A DNA stretch of 18,626 nucleotides from Ruminococcus sp. (GCA_017622635.1 JAGAQS010000095.1:1-18626); one strand, 5' to 3'; counted from the stretch's first letter, positions 1 through 7,546 are shown. The notes: generated by a model from the letters alone, not told the origin. Numbers and translations are program-made.

Positions 1-74
1 ATGACGGTATATTCAATGAAAACGATATTATATTGATTAGAGACTTTATATTAGGTAAAATAGAACAGTTCTAA
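1..74 (+). CDS. 3' end of an upstream gene ending in a dockerin repeat (partial)
   Basis: Reading from base 3, the frame gives DGIFNENDIILIRDFILGK followed by IEQF and a TAA stop at 72-74. This is the second half of a type I dockerin calcium-binding repeat: DG, a hydrophobic residue, N, two recognition positions (E, N), the calcium-ligand Asp, then a helix ending in ILGK. Dockerins attach secreted enzymes to cohesins on scaffoldins. The catalytic part lies outside the window, so the protein cannot be named. The same kind of repeat ends the GH8 gene downstream, and a clean terminator follows the stop. Confidence 0.72.
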   Translation, partial: DGIFNENDIILIRDFILGKIEQF

Positions 75-80
75 AATAGA

Positions 81-115
81 AATCTGCACCCGTATTATTC
101 AGGTGCAGATTTTTT
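81..115 (+). terminator. Rho-independent terminator of the dockerin gene
   Basis: AATCTGCACC (81-90) pairs perfectly with GGTGCAGATT (102-111) around an 11-base loop and runs into a T tract, 6 bases after the stop at 74. Confidence 0.88.
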
Positions 116-131
116 ATGTTTCGGACTATAA

Positions 132-169
132 TAAAAAAACAGGTATACCCTAAGATATACCTGTTTTTT
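132..169 (-). terminator. Terminator after tRNA-Ala, probably bidirectional
   Basis: AAAAAACAGGTATA (134-147) pairs with TATACCTGTTTTTT (156-169) around an 8-base loop. On the minus strand it starts a few bases past the tRNA CCA end and finishes in a run of seven Ts. Because A and T tracts flank the stem, it could also stop plus-strand transcripts. Confidence 0.85.
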
Positions 170-174
170 CTTAA

Positions 175-250
175 TGGTGGAGCATAGGGGACTCGAACCC
201 CTGACTTCCACACTGCCAGTGTGACACGCTCCCAGCTGCGTTAATGCCCC
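175..250 (-). tRNA. tRNA-Ala (anticodon GGC)
   Basis: The reverse complement folds into a canonical 76-nt tRNA. The acceptor is GGGGCAT/ATGCTCC with discriminator A and an encoded CCA (175-177 on the plus strand). The D stem is ACGC/GCGT, the anticodon stem TCACA/TGTGG, and the loop CTGGCAG carries anticodon GGC at plus-strand 215-217. The T arm is AGGGG-TTCGAGT-CCCCT. GGC reads GCC/GCU alanine codons. The gene stands alone between two dockerin genes of the opposite orientation, with its own promoter and terminator. Confidence 0.97.
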
Positions 251-258
251 ATGAATAT

Positions 259-287
259 ATAATATCATATAAACAGGAAAAAGTCAA
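259..287 (-). promoter_or_regulatory. Promoter of tRNA-Ala
   Basis: On the minus strand TTGACT (282-287) is followed by a 17-base spacer and TATTAT (259-264). The predicted start is only a few bases before the tRNA 5' end at 250, giving a very short leader. Confidence 0.7.
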
Positions 288-326
288 TACCTGTTTTTAG
301 TTTTTTATGTGAAATAATTGTTTTGC

Positions 327-355
327 TTGACATAGTATATATTTAATGTTATAAT
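327..355 (+). promoter_or_regulatory. Consensus promoter of the GH8 gene
   Basis: TTGACA (327-332), a 17-base spacer and TATAAT (350-355) match the primary sigma-factor consensus exactly. Transcription should start near 362, leaving a leader of about 43 bases with AAGGAG (391-396) eight bases before the ATG at 405. Confidence 0.9.
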
Positions 356-404
356 ATTTTTAGTGAATCCCCCTGAAAATATATTATAAAAAGGAGAATT
401 TATT

Positions 405-1811
405 ATGCATATTTTAAAAAGAACAACAGCCTTTCTTTTTGCCCTTGTAAGTATGGCTACAATGAATGGTATGTGTGCTGTTGCAGGCGGTGAGAAAGGA
501 ATATTTACGGACGAAACGGTAGAATTTTATAATTACTGGAAAGAAAGATATGTTGTACAGGATACATATGTAACTGACGAAAAGCAGTATTATGTATGGT
601 ACAGCGACGAGGAATATTCAGATAACAATACAGGCATTGAAGTTACTGTTTCCGAAGCACAGGGTTATGGTATGCTTATTGCGGCAAGTATGGCTGAATA
701 TGATATTTATGCAAAGGATATTTTTGACGGAATGTACCGTTATTACAGGTCACATCTCAGCGAAATAGGTCCGAACCTCATGGCGTGGCAGCAGCAGGAC
801 AACGGAACGGCAATTGTGAATGTGTCGGGAGCGGATTCCGCAACAGACGGTGATATGGATATAGCTTATTCACTGCTTATAGCCGACAGTGTGTGGGGCA
901 GTGATGAGGGAATTGACTATAAGCAGTCAGCCATTGACATTATAAACGATATAATGAAATACGAAGTAAATAAAACTGACTGGGTTTTACAGCTTGGTGA
1001 CTGGGCGTACTATACAGATGAAAGTGACGTGAATTATTCGGCAACAAGAGCGTCTGATTTTATAATGCAGTATATGCCTGTTTTTGCGGAGGTCACCGGT
1101 GATGAACGCTGGCTGAATGTCTATGACAGTACATACCGTATTATTGACAGTATAGTTGACGAATATAATACGGGTATTCTTCCCGACTTCATTGTAAAGG
1201 ACAGCGAAACGGGTAAATTTATACCGTCGCCCCCGAACTTCCTTGAAAGTGAATATGACGGATACTACTATTATAACAGTTGCCGTACACCTTGGCGTAT
1301 AGGTATGGACTATCTTATAAATAAAAACAGTTCGGCTAAAAAATTCTCTGATACTATAACGTCGTTCATTTCAAAGGCGACAAACGGTGACCCGTCTGAA
1401 ATAAAGGCAGGTTACAAACTTGACGGTACACCTGTTGAGGATTATGACGACTTGTGCTTTATCGCACCTTTTATGATTACATCTGCTTATGATGATGATA
1501 AGACATGGCATGACGCTGTTCGTGATACTGTTCTTAACTACGGTGAAGATGTTTACTTTGGTGATACAATAAAAATGCTTTGTCTTATGGTAGATGACGG
1601 CGGTTGGATTGTTCCCGAATATCGACAGGAGAGTGTTGAAGGTGATGTAAATTCCGACGGAGAGTTCAGCGTGGCGGACGTTGTTTCAATGCAAAAGTAT
1701 ATTCTCGGTACGGAATCACTGAAAGACCTGAAAGCAGGAGACGTGAACAAAGACGGTTATGCAGATTCTTTTGACCTTAGTTTAATGAAGAAAATGATAA
1801 TATCAAAATAA
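405..1811 (+). CDS. Secreted GH8 glycoside hydrolase with C-terminal dockerin
   Basis: A 468-residue enzyme exported by a signal peptide (about 1-27, ending AVA). The GH8 catalytic domain (about 35-405) shows the proton-donor Glu84 in VSEAQGYGM and a complete GH8 signature from Ala146 to Trp164 (ATDGDMDIA, active-site Asp148). CRTPWR (293-298) marks the far side of the cleft. Residues 413-466 form a type I dockerin with two calcium-binding repeats (GDVNSDGEF and GDVNKDGYA), so the enzyme should join a cellulosome-like complex or a cohesin-bearing surface. GH8 members cleave beta-1,4-glucan, xylan, lichenan or chitosan. The position that I recall holding the base Asp in the CelA-type subfamily is Asn291, which points to the subfamily containing chitosanases and lichenases. 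Substrate is not certain. The start is fixed by a consensus promoter and AAGGAG. Confidence 0.92.
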   Translation: MHILKRTTAFLFALVSMATMNGMCAVAGGEKGIFTDETVEFYNYWKERYVVQDTYVTDEKQYYVWYSDEEYSDNNTGIEVTVSEAQGYGMLIAASMAEYDIYAKDIFDGMYRYYRSHLSEIGPNLMAWQQQDNGTAIVNVSGADSATDGDMDIAYSLLIADSVWGSDEGIDYKQSAIDIINDIMKYEVNKTDWVLQLGDWAYYTDESDVNYSATRASDFIMQYMPVFAEVTGDERWLNVYDSTYRIIDSIVDEYNTGILPDFIVKDSETGKFIPSPPNFLESEYDGYYYYNSCRTPWRIGMDYLINKNSSAKKFSDTITSFISKATNGDPSEIKAGYKLDGTPVEDYDDLCFIAPFMITSAYDDDKTWHDAVRDTVLNYGEDVYFGDTIKMLCLMVDDGGWIVPEYRQESVEGDVNSDGEFSVADVVSMQKYILGTESLKDLKAGDVNKDGYADSFDLSLMKKMIISK

Positions 1812-1819
1812 TAATTCAG

Positions 1820-1857
1820 ATGCACTCTTTTCGTATAAAAATATGGAAAGAGTGCAT
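1820..1857. other. Stem-loop after the GH8 gene, possible weak terminator
   Basis: ATGCACTCTTT (1820-1830) pairs with AAAGAGTGCAT (1847-1857), 11 base pairs with a 16-base loop. No T tract follows on either strand, so it is a hairpin of uncertain function; it may protect the mRNA end or terminate weakly. Confidence 0.45.
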
Positions 1858-1864
1858 TCCGGTA

Positions 1865-1893
1865 TGGACAAATTTAAAAATAAGTGTTATAAT
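1865..1893 (+). promoter_or_regulatory. Promoter of the hydrogenase/sensor operon
   Basis: TGGACA (1865-1870), a 17-base spacer and TATAAT (1888-1893). GAGGTGA (1917-1923) lies six bases before the ATG at 1930. No other convincing promoter appears before the terminator at 7271, so one transcript of five genes is likely. Confidence 0.8.
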
Positions 1894-1929
1894 ATAATCG
1901 TAATTTTTTGAAAACAGAGGTGACCTACT

Positions 1930-2685
1930 ATGAATCTGGACAGGGTGATAGCCGTACGCAATACAAAGACAATTTACCGTGACGGCGACAAATGTATAAA
2001 AGTATTCAATCAGGATTATACAAGTGCGGACGTACTGAATGAAGCATTTAATCAGGCTATGGCAGCGGAATCGGGTTTAAGCGTGCCGAGAATAAAGGAA
2101 GTTTCCGAACATGACGGCAAATGGGCTATAACTTCCGAATATATTATCGGCAAGTCCCTTTCTCAGCTTATGGACGAATTTCCCGACAGAACAGATGAAT
2201 ATCTGAATCTGCTTGTTGATTTACAGTTGAAAGTACATTCAAAAAGCTGTCCGACGCTTAAACGTCTCAGAGACCAGATGAACCGTAAAATTAAAAATTC
2301 GGGTCTTGACGCTACAGACAGGTTCGCACTCCATACACGTCTTGACTCAATGCCCAGACACAATAAACTTCTTCACGGCGATTTCAACCCGTCGAATATA
2401 ATAATTTCACAGTCGGGAACACCGTATATTTTAGACTGGTCTCATGCGGTTCAGGGAAACTCTTCGTCTGATTCTGCCATTACTTATCTTACATTCATGC
2501 TCGGCAGTGACAGTTACACGGCAAACAGATATATTGAAATGTTCTGTGAAAAAAGCGGAACTGAACTGGATTATGTAAAGAAATGGTTTCCGATATCAGC
2601 GGCGGCAATGTCTGTACAGCGTAACGGTGAAGAAAGAAAGTTCCTGCTTGAATTTGCGGAAAAATCAATAAATGAAAAGAGGTAG
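1930..2685 (+). CDS. APH/choline-kinase-fold phosphotransferase
   Basis: A 251-residue soluble protein with the eukaryotic-like kinase fold of aminoglycoside phosphotransferases and small-molecule kinases. The N-lobe has KCIKVF with Lys24 as the likely ATP-contacting lysine. The C-lobe carries HGDFNPSN, with catalytic Asp151 and metal-binding Asn156, then the DW motif with metal-binding Asp169. There is no signal peptide or membrane segment. Substrate cannot be read from the sequence: it could be a small molecule or a protein. Its stop is 6 bases before the next start, in an operon that also encodes a PP2C-type phosphatase, so a kinase/phosphatase pair in hydrogen signalling is conceivable but unproven. 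An antibiotic-resistance role is not supported by context. Confidence 0.82.
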   Translation: MNLDRVIAVRNTKTIYRDGDKCIKVFNQDYTSADVLNEAFNQAMAAESGLSVPRIKEVSEHDGKWAITSEYIIGKSLSQLMDEFPDRTDEYLNLLVDLQLKVHSKSCPTLKRLRDQMNRKIKNSGLDATDRFALHTRLDSMPRHNKLLHGDFNPSNIIISQSGTPYILDWSHAVQGNSSSDSAITYLTFMLGSDSYTANRYIEMFCEKSGTELDYVKKWFPISAAAMSVQRNGEERKFLLEFAEKSINEKR

Positions 2686-2691
2686 ATTTTT

Positions 2692-2931
2692 ATGAAAGTA
2701 ACAATATGTATCGGTTCGTCGTGCCACATAAAAGGCTCACGCAGTGTTGTTGAACAGTTGCAGGAACTGGTTGCGGAAAATAATCTCGGTGACAGGGTTG
2801 AACTTTCAGGCACATTCTGTATGGGAAAGTGTCAGCAGGGTGTATGTGTGACTGTTGATGACAGATTTTTTTCAGTATCTCCCGAAACTGTAAAACAGTT
2901 TTTTGAAACGGAGGTCATGGCAAAGTTATGA
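2692..2931 (+). CDS. [2Fe-2S] thioredoxin-like ferredoxin (NuoE/HydC-like domain)
   Basis: A 79-residue single-domain protein. Cys6-x4-Cys11 and Cys43-x3-Cys47 are the four ligands of the thioredoxin-like [2Fe-2S] ferredoxin fold found in the NuoE subunit of complex I and the small subunits of bifurcating hydrogenases; Cys52 is extra. The protein is shorter than NuoE, lacking its N-terminal helical part. It probably shuttles electrons to or from one of the two hydrogenases encoded downstream. A GAGG site that overlaps the end of the preceding gene serves its ATG. Stand-alone proteins of this kind commonly sit beside sensory [FeFe]-hydrogenases. Confidence 0.85.
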   Translation: MKVTICIGSSCHIKGSRSVVEQLQELVAENNLGDRVELSGTFCMGKCQQGVCVTVDDRFFSVSPETVKQFFETEVMAKL

Positions 2932-2964
2932 TTTGCAATTCAGCCGTGAACGGAGGTAATATAT

Positions 2965-4641
2965 ATGTCTGATTTTCTTACCCTGAAAAAATCCAACTGT
3001 AAGAACTGTTATAAATGCATACGTCACTGCCCTGTAAAATCAATACGTTTTTCGGGAAATCAGGCTCATATTATCGGGAATGACTGTATTCTGTGCGGAC
3101 AGTGTTTTGTTGTATGTCCGCAGAACGCAAAGGAAATTGCTGACGGTACGGAAAAAGTACGTGTTCTTTTGCAGAGCGGAAAACCCGTTGTTGCAAGTAT
3201 AGCACCGTCGTTTATAGCGAATTATGAGGGAACGGGAATAGAGGCTATGCGTGAGGCACTGAAAAAACTCGGCTTTTATGATGCCGAAGAAACGGCAGTC
3301 GGTGCAACCATAGTCAAGACGGAGTATGAAAGACTTGTCAACGAAGAAAAGAACGATATAATAATTACTTCATGCTGTCACTCGGTAAATCTTCTTGTAC
3401 AGAAGTATTTCCCGAATGAACTGCCGTTCCTTGCAAAAGTACTTTCACCCATGCAGGCACATTGTGCGGATATAAAGAAACGTATTCCCGAAGCAAAGAC
3501 CGTATTTATAGGACCTTGTCTTTCCAAAAAGGACGAAGCCGAAATGTACGGCGGAACGGTTGACGCAGTTCTTACTTTTGAGGAGCTGACTGTATGGTTT
3601 AAGTCGGAAAATATAACACCTGAAAAGAAAATTATCGGTAATAATGAAAGTCTTGCGAGACTTTTCCCGACAACAGGCGGTATATTAAAGACCATGACAA
3701 ATAAAAATCCCGATTATGTATATATGGCGGTTGACGGTGTAGAAAACTGTATCAACGTACTCAGGGATATTGAAAACGGAAATATACATAAATGTTTTAT
3801 AGAGATGTCGGCTTGTTCGGGAAGCTGTACGGGCGGACCTGTGATGGAAAAGTATCACCGCAGTCCTGTCAGGGATTTTATGGCGGTTTCACAGTATGCG
3901 GGAAAACAGGATTTTGATGTTGTACAGCCCGAAGTTCAGGAAATCGCAAAAAGTTTTTCATATATAGAGAGGAATACTGCTGTTCCGAGTGAGAACGAAA
4001 TAACCGAAATCATGAAACGCATGGGAAAATTCCGTCCTGAGCAGGAGCTGAACTGTGGAAGCTGTGGTTATAATACGTGCCGTGAAAAAGCGGTTGCGAT
4101 ATATCAGGGAAAGGCGGAAATTTCAATGTGTCTGCCGTTCCTGAAGGACAAGGCGGAGAGTTTTTCGGATACGATTGTTAAGAATACTCCGAACGGTCTT
4201 ATTGTCCTCAACGATATGCTTGAAGTACAGCAGATAAACAAAACCGCACTTTCTATCATGAACCTGCGTTCTGCCGGTGACATTCTCGGCGACCAGGTTA
4301 TAAGAATCCTTGACCCTTGCCCTTTCATTGAGGTACAGAGTACAGGCAGGGGCATCTATAACGAGCGTACTTATCTTGCTGAGTATCAGCGTTATGTTGA
4401 ACAGACGATAGTTCCCGACAGTGAAAGTCAGATGCTCATCTGTATTATGCGTGACGTTACCGACGAGGAAAACGAACGTGAAAAGAAAGAATCAATAAGC
4501 AGGCAGACGGTTGAAGTCGCTGACAGGGTTGTTGACAAACAGATGAGGATTGTTCAGGAAATAGCCTCACTTCTCGGTGAAACTGCTGCCGAAACTAAAA
4601 TTGCACTGTCAAAATTAAAGGAGTCAATTACGAATGAATGA
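2965..4641 (+). CDS. hydS: HydS-type sensory [FeFe]-hydrogenase with PAS domain
   Basis: A 558-residue cytoplasmic protein. In order: two [4Fe-4S] ferredoxin clusters (Cys12/15/18/22 and 41/44/47/51); an H-cluster domain (about 70-330) with ligands in TSCCHS (Cys138), GPCLSKK (Cys185) and ACSGSC (Cys284, Cys288), plus the proton-relay Cys137; a further Fe-S motif (Cys364/367/372/389); a PAS domain (about 400-500); and a charged helical tail. The H-cluster loops differ from catalytic enzymes: TSCC is followed by HS rather than P, and GPC replaces MPC. This is the layout of group C hydrogenases, thought to sense hydrogen rather than turn it over. It has no kinase domain of its own. GGAGGT sits seven bases before the ATG. 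Its stop overlaps the phosphatase start, making a sensor-effector pair likely. Confidence 0.9.
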   Translation: MSDFLTLKKSNCKNCYKCIRHCPVKSIRFSGNQAHIIGNDCILCGQCFVVCPQNAKEIADGTEKVRVLLQSGKPVVASIAPSFIANYEGTGIEAMREALKKLGFYDAEETAVGATIVKTEYERLVNEEKNDIIITSCCHSVNLLVQKYFPNELPFLAKVLSPMQAHCADIKKRIPEAKTVFIGPCLSKKDEAEMYGGTVDAVLTFEELTVWFKSENITPEKKIIGNNESLARLFPTTGGILKTMTNKNPDYVYMAVDGVENCINVLRDIENGNIHKCFIEMSACSGSCTGGPVMEKYHRSPVRDFMAVSQYAGKQDFDVVQPEVQEIAKSFSYIERNTAVPSENEITEIMKRMGKFRPEQELNCGSCGYNTCREKAVAIYQGKAEISMCLPFLKDKAESFSDTIVKNTPNGLIVLNDMLEVQQINKTALSIMNLRSAGDILGDQVIRILDPCPFIEVQSTGRGIYNERTYLAEYQRYVEQTIVPDSESQMLICIMRDVTDEENEREKKESISRQTVEVADRVVDKQMRIVQEIASLLGETAAETKIALSKLKESITNE

Positions 4642-5806
4642 TTTGTGTGCGGATATTGGTTATAAAAGTATCAATCATTACGGTGAACAACTCTGCGGTG
4701 ACCACGTTGACATAGTTGAACAGGGTGAAAATTCAACCGTAATAGTTCTTGCGGACGGTCTCGGAAGCGGAGTAAAGGCGAGTATACTTTCGACCCTTAC
4801 TTCAAAAATCATTTCTACCATGATATCGGCAGGACTTCCCATTGAAGAATGTGTTGCGACAATTGCAGAAACACTGCCTGTATGTTCCGTGCGTGGCGTT
4901 GCCTATTCGACTTTTACAATAATACGTCTCATGAACAACGAAACCGCTGAAATTATACAATATGACAATCCGCAGGTCATTTTTATACGTGATGCCGAAA
5001 GCACTGACTACACGAAAAACGAAATGAACATAGACGGAAAGAAAATTTATCGTTCCGTAATAAAACTGCGTGAGAATGACTTATTTATTGCAATGAGTGA
5101 CGGCTGTCCCCATGCAGGTATCGGAAATTCATATAATTTCGGCTGGAAAACGGAAGATATAGCTTCATTTGTAGAAAGTCTCGTCCCCGTCGGTTTTACG
5201 GCGAAAACACTTTCAACAATGATTGTTGACGAATGTGAAAAACTTTACGGGTACAAGGCAGGCGACGACGCAACGGCTTGTGTTGTTAGAATCCGTAAGA
5301 GAGAACCCATGAATATTCTTTTCGGTCCGCCCTCAAACCGTGACGACTGTGGCAGAATGATGAGTCTGTTTTTTTCAAAGGCAGGAAAACACATTATATG
5401 CGGAGGTACTACCGCTACTATTGCAGGGCAGTGGCTCGGAAAACCCGTCAGGGCAAGCCTTAAATTTGAACGGAGTGACATACCCCCGACTGCTGAAATA
5501 GAGGGCGTTGACCTTGTGACAGAGGGCGTTATTACGGTAAGTAAAGTTCTTGAATATGCGGTTGACTATGTGAACGAAAACAAACTTTATGAGGAGTGGA
5601 ATTTTCAGGAAAACGGTGCTGCAAAGATAAGCCGTATGTTGTTTGAGGAAGCGACGGATATAAACTTTTATGTCGGAAAGGCTGTCAATCCTGCACACCA
5701 GAATCCGAATCTGCCCATAAATTTCAGTATAAAAATGAATCTTGTTCAGGAACTTTCGGAGTGTCTGAAAAAAATGGGCAAAAGAATAAAGGTTATTTAT
5801 TTTTGA
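4634..5806 (+). CDS. SpoIIE/PP2C-family protein phosphatase with unrecognised C-terminal domain
   Basis: A 390-residue protein. Residues 1-220 are a PP2C-like phosphatase domain with metal-binding acidic residues in GDH (Asp23), LADGLGSG (Asp41), SDG (Asp156) and GDDATA (Asp211/Asp212). Such enzymes dephosphorylate Ser/Thr, often on anti-sigma-factor antagonists. Residues about 225-390 form a second domain that I do not recognise (ILFGPPSNRDD, HIICGGTTA). The ATG lies inside the last codons of hydS (ATGAATGA, 8-base overlap), so translation is coupled and the amounts are probably matched. The likely job is to turn the redox or hydrogen state of the HydS H-cluster and PAS domain into dephosphorylation of an unknown partner. 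That role is inferred from order and overlap only. Confidence 0.87.
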   Translation: MNDLCADIGYKSINHYGEQLCGDHVDIVEQGENSTVIVLADGLGSGVKASILSTLTSKIISTMISAGLPIEECVATIAETLPVCSVRGVAYSTFTIIRLMNNETAEIIQYDNPQVIFIRDAESTDYTKNEMNIDGKKIYRSVIKLRENDLFIAMSDGCPHAGIGNSYNFGWKTEDIASFVESLVPVGFTAKTLSTMIVDECEKLYGYKAGDDATACVVRIRKREPMNILFGPPSNRDDCGRMMSLFFSKAGKHIICGGTTATIAGQWLGKPVRASLKFERSDIPPTAEIEGVDLVTEGVITVSKVLEYAVDYVNENKLYEEWNFQENGAAKISRMLFEEATDINFYVGKAVNPAHQNPNLPINFSIKMNLVQELSECLKKMGKRIKVIYF

Positions 5807-5814
5807 GGTGAAAT

Positions 5815-7239
5815 ATGAGAAAGTTTGATACAAAAGTACAATATCTTAAATATAAAGTACTGAGAGAGGTTGCAAGGCAGGCGTGGAATGACACACTTCT
5901 TGAAAACCTTATAAGTATTCCTGAAATTATTGTCCCCGGAAAAACACCGACAATGCGTTGTTGTGTTTATAAGGAGAGGGCTATTTTAGGGGAAATGGTT
6001 AAGCTTGCAATAGGCGGTGACAAGGAAAACCCGAATGTGATTGAAGTGATTGATATTGCCTGTGACGAATGCCCCGCAGCAGGATATGAAATAACAGATT
6101 CATGCAGGGGCTGTCTTGCACACCGCTGTGAAGAAGTATGTCCGAGGGGTGCTATTACATATGACCACAATCACACGGGACATATTGACAAGGAAAAGTG
6201 TATCGAGTGCGGAAAATGTGCGTCTGTCTGTCCGTATTCGGCGATTGTGAACAGAAAGCGTCCGTGTCAGAATGCGTGCAAGATAAAAGCCATATATATT
6301 AATGATGAGAATGCGGCTTCAATTGATAATGACAAGTGTATAGAATGTGGGGCGTGTGTATATCAGTGTCCTTTCGGTGCAATTATGGACAAATCGTATA
6401 TTCTTGACGTAATTGATATGCTGAAAAAGAGTGAAAACGGAAAGAATTTCAAGGTATATGCAGTTGTTGCACCGTCGATTTCAAGTCAGTTTTCATATGC
6501 TAAACTCGGTCAGGTTGTCAGCGGACTTAAAAAAATCGGTTTTCACACCGTAGTTGAGGCGGCACTCGGTGCTGATATGGTGGCGGACGCTGAATCACGT
6601 GAACTTGCTGAAAAAGGTTTCCTTACAAGTTCATGCTGTCCTGCTTTTGTGAAGTACATAAAATCCGCTTTTCCCGAAATGGCAGAACATATTTCACACA
6701 ACCTTTCGCCTATGGCTTCAATCTCAAAGTATATAAAGGAAAGACACGAAAATGCAAAAGTTGTGTTTATAGGACCGTGTACCGCCAAAAAGTCGGAAGT
6801 CAAACTTGAGACGGTAAAGCCTTATGTTGATTCGGCAATGACTTTTGAAGAACTTCAGGCTTTGTTTGACAGTAAAGATATTGATATAACTGCACTCGAA
6901 GAAGATGTTTTGAACAATGCCTCATATTATGGCAGAATCTTTGCAAGGAGCGGTGGACTTTCCGAAGCCGTTGAGCAGGGTCTCAGGGAAAACGGTATTG
7001 ATGATTTCACACTTGAGGCTTGTGTATGTGACGGAATAGAAGAATGCCGTTCGGCTCTCATGAAAGCAAAGCGTAATGTACTGAAAGCCAATTTTATTGA
7101 GGGAATGGCGTGCAACGGTGGCTGTATCGGCGGTGCAGGCTGTCTCACTCACGGAGAAAAAAACAAGACTCAGGTTGACAAGTACGGCAGGGAAGCAATG
7201 GAAAAAAATATATCCGATGCCATATCAGTTCTGAAATAA
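5815..7239 (+). CDS. hydA2: Monomeric [FeFe]-hydrogenase, group-B-like (HydA2-type)
   Basis: A 474-residue cytoplasmic enzyme expected to reduce protons with electrons from ferredoxin, or the reverse. The N-terminal part (about 95-190) is cysteine-rich with three ferredoxin-like stretches (Cys97/100/105/109, Cys129/132/135/139, Cys175/178/181/185) plus Cys151 and Cys155. The H-cluster domain has SSCCPAF (Cys274/Cys275), GPCTAKK (Cys322) and GMACNGGC (Cys433/Cys437), covering the four ligands of the [4Fe-4S] subcluster and the proton-relay cysteine. GPC and CPAF favour the group B (M3) enzymes over clostridial HydA1. GAGGTG overlaps the upstream stop, and the ATG is 8 bases past it. Last gene of the operon, followed by a perfect terminator. 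Maturation proteins HydE, HydF and HydG are not in this window. Confidence 0.9.
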   Translation: MRKFDTKVQYLKYKVLREVARQAWNDTLLENLISIPEIIVPGKTPTMRCCVYKERAILGEMVKLAIGGDKENPNVIEVIDIACDECPAAGYEITDSCRGCLAHRCEEVCPRGAITYDHNHTGHIDKEKCIECGKCASVCPYSAIVNRKRPCQNACKIKAIYINDENAASIDNDKCIECGACVYQCPFGAIMDKSYILDVIDMLKKSENGKNFKVYAVVAPSISSQFSYAKLGQVVSGLKKIGFHTVVEAALGADMVADAESRELAEKGFLTSSCCPAFVKYIKSAFPEMAEHISHNLSPMASISKYIKERHENAKVVFIGPCTAKKSEVKLETVKPYVDSAMTFEELQALFDSKDIDITALEEDVLNNASYYGRIFARSGGLSEAVEQGLRENGIDDFTLEACVCDGIEECRSALMKAKRNVLKANFIEGMACNGGCIGGAGCLTHGEKNKTQVDKYGREAMEKNISDAISVLK

Positions 7240-7270
7240 CTGTGTTTTTTGTTAAATATATATGTTATTG

Positions 7271-7303
7271 AAGCGTATTACAATAATACGCTTTGATTTT
7301 TTC
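7271..7303 (+). terminator. Rho-independent terminator of the hydrogenase operon
   Basis: AAGCGTATTA (7271-7280) pairs perfectly with TAATACGCTT (7284-7293) across a 3-base loop, followed by TGATTTTTT, 31 bases after the hydA2 stop. Confidence 0.92.
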
Positions 7304-7546
7304 TGATTTTTTTGTTGATTATGCTACTCTTTTTGCTGACTGTTTTTTGTGAAAATGCACAAATTATACAATTCGTAATAGTATGTTACGCCGAAATTAT
7401 ACTTTTTAGTCAAAAAAATATTGACATTTTTAAAATGTGGTGCTATAATTATGACACTGCAAACGATTCATTAATGCATTTTTACTACAAATAAATATAC
7501 TTGCCATGATTTGCAAAAGTTTAAGGAAAGGCAGGCTGATAATTTT
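7304..7546 (+). other. Intergenic region and leader before the surface-protein operon
   Basis: Between hydA2 and the next gene (307 bases in total) I see the terminator above, a promoter (7421-7449) and a leader of about 90 bases. Apart from these I see no convincing gene, riboswitch or repeat. The leader ends in a purine-rich AAGGAAAGGCAGG stretch (7523-7535). Confidence 0.6.
7421..7449 (+). promoter_or_regulatory. Consensus promoter of the surface-protein operon
   Basis: TTGACA (7421-7426), a 17-base spacer and TATAAT (7444-7449). It is an exact match to the primary sigma-factor consensus and likely drives the pilin-like gene, the coiled-coil gene, the signal peptidase and the giant surface protein. 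Confidence 0.9.

Noticed and set aside
1930..2685. Aminoglycoside resistance gene
   Set aside because: The HGD and DW motifs show only the kinase fold. The operon is about hydrogen metabolism, and there are no signs of a mobile element.
7455..7478. Seven-codon frame at the very start of the surface-operon transcript (ATGACACTG...TAA)
   Set aside because: It has no ribosome site and no attenuator-like hairpins follow it; it is probably a chance frame.
7312..7494. A 60-codon open frame in the gap after hydA2
   Set aside because: It starts inside the terminator region, has no ribosome site, reads through the consensus promoter at 7421-7449 and gives a composition (Ile/Phe/Tyr-rich) typical of translated AT-rich non-coding DNA.
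7511..7546. TTG at 7511 as the start of the LPXTG protein
   Set aside because: It would add a charged 12-residue extension before the signal peptide and has no Shine-Dalgarno sequence; the ATG at 7547 has a purine-rich site and a normal signal peptide.
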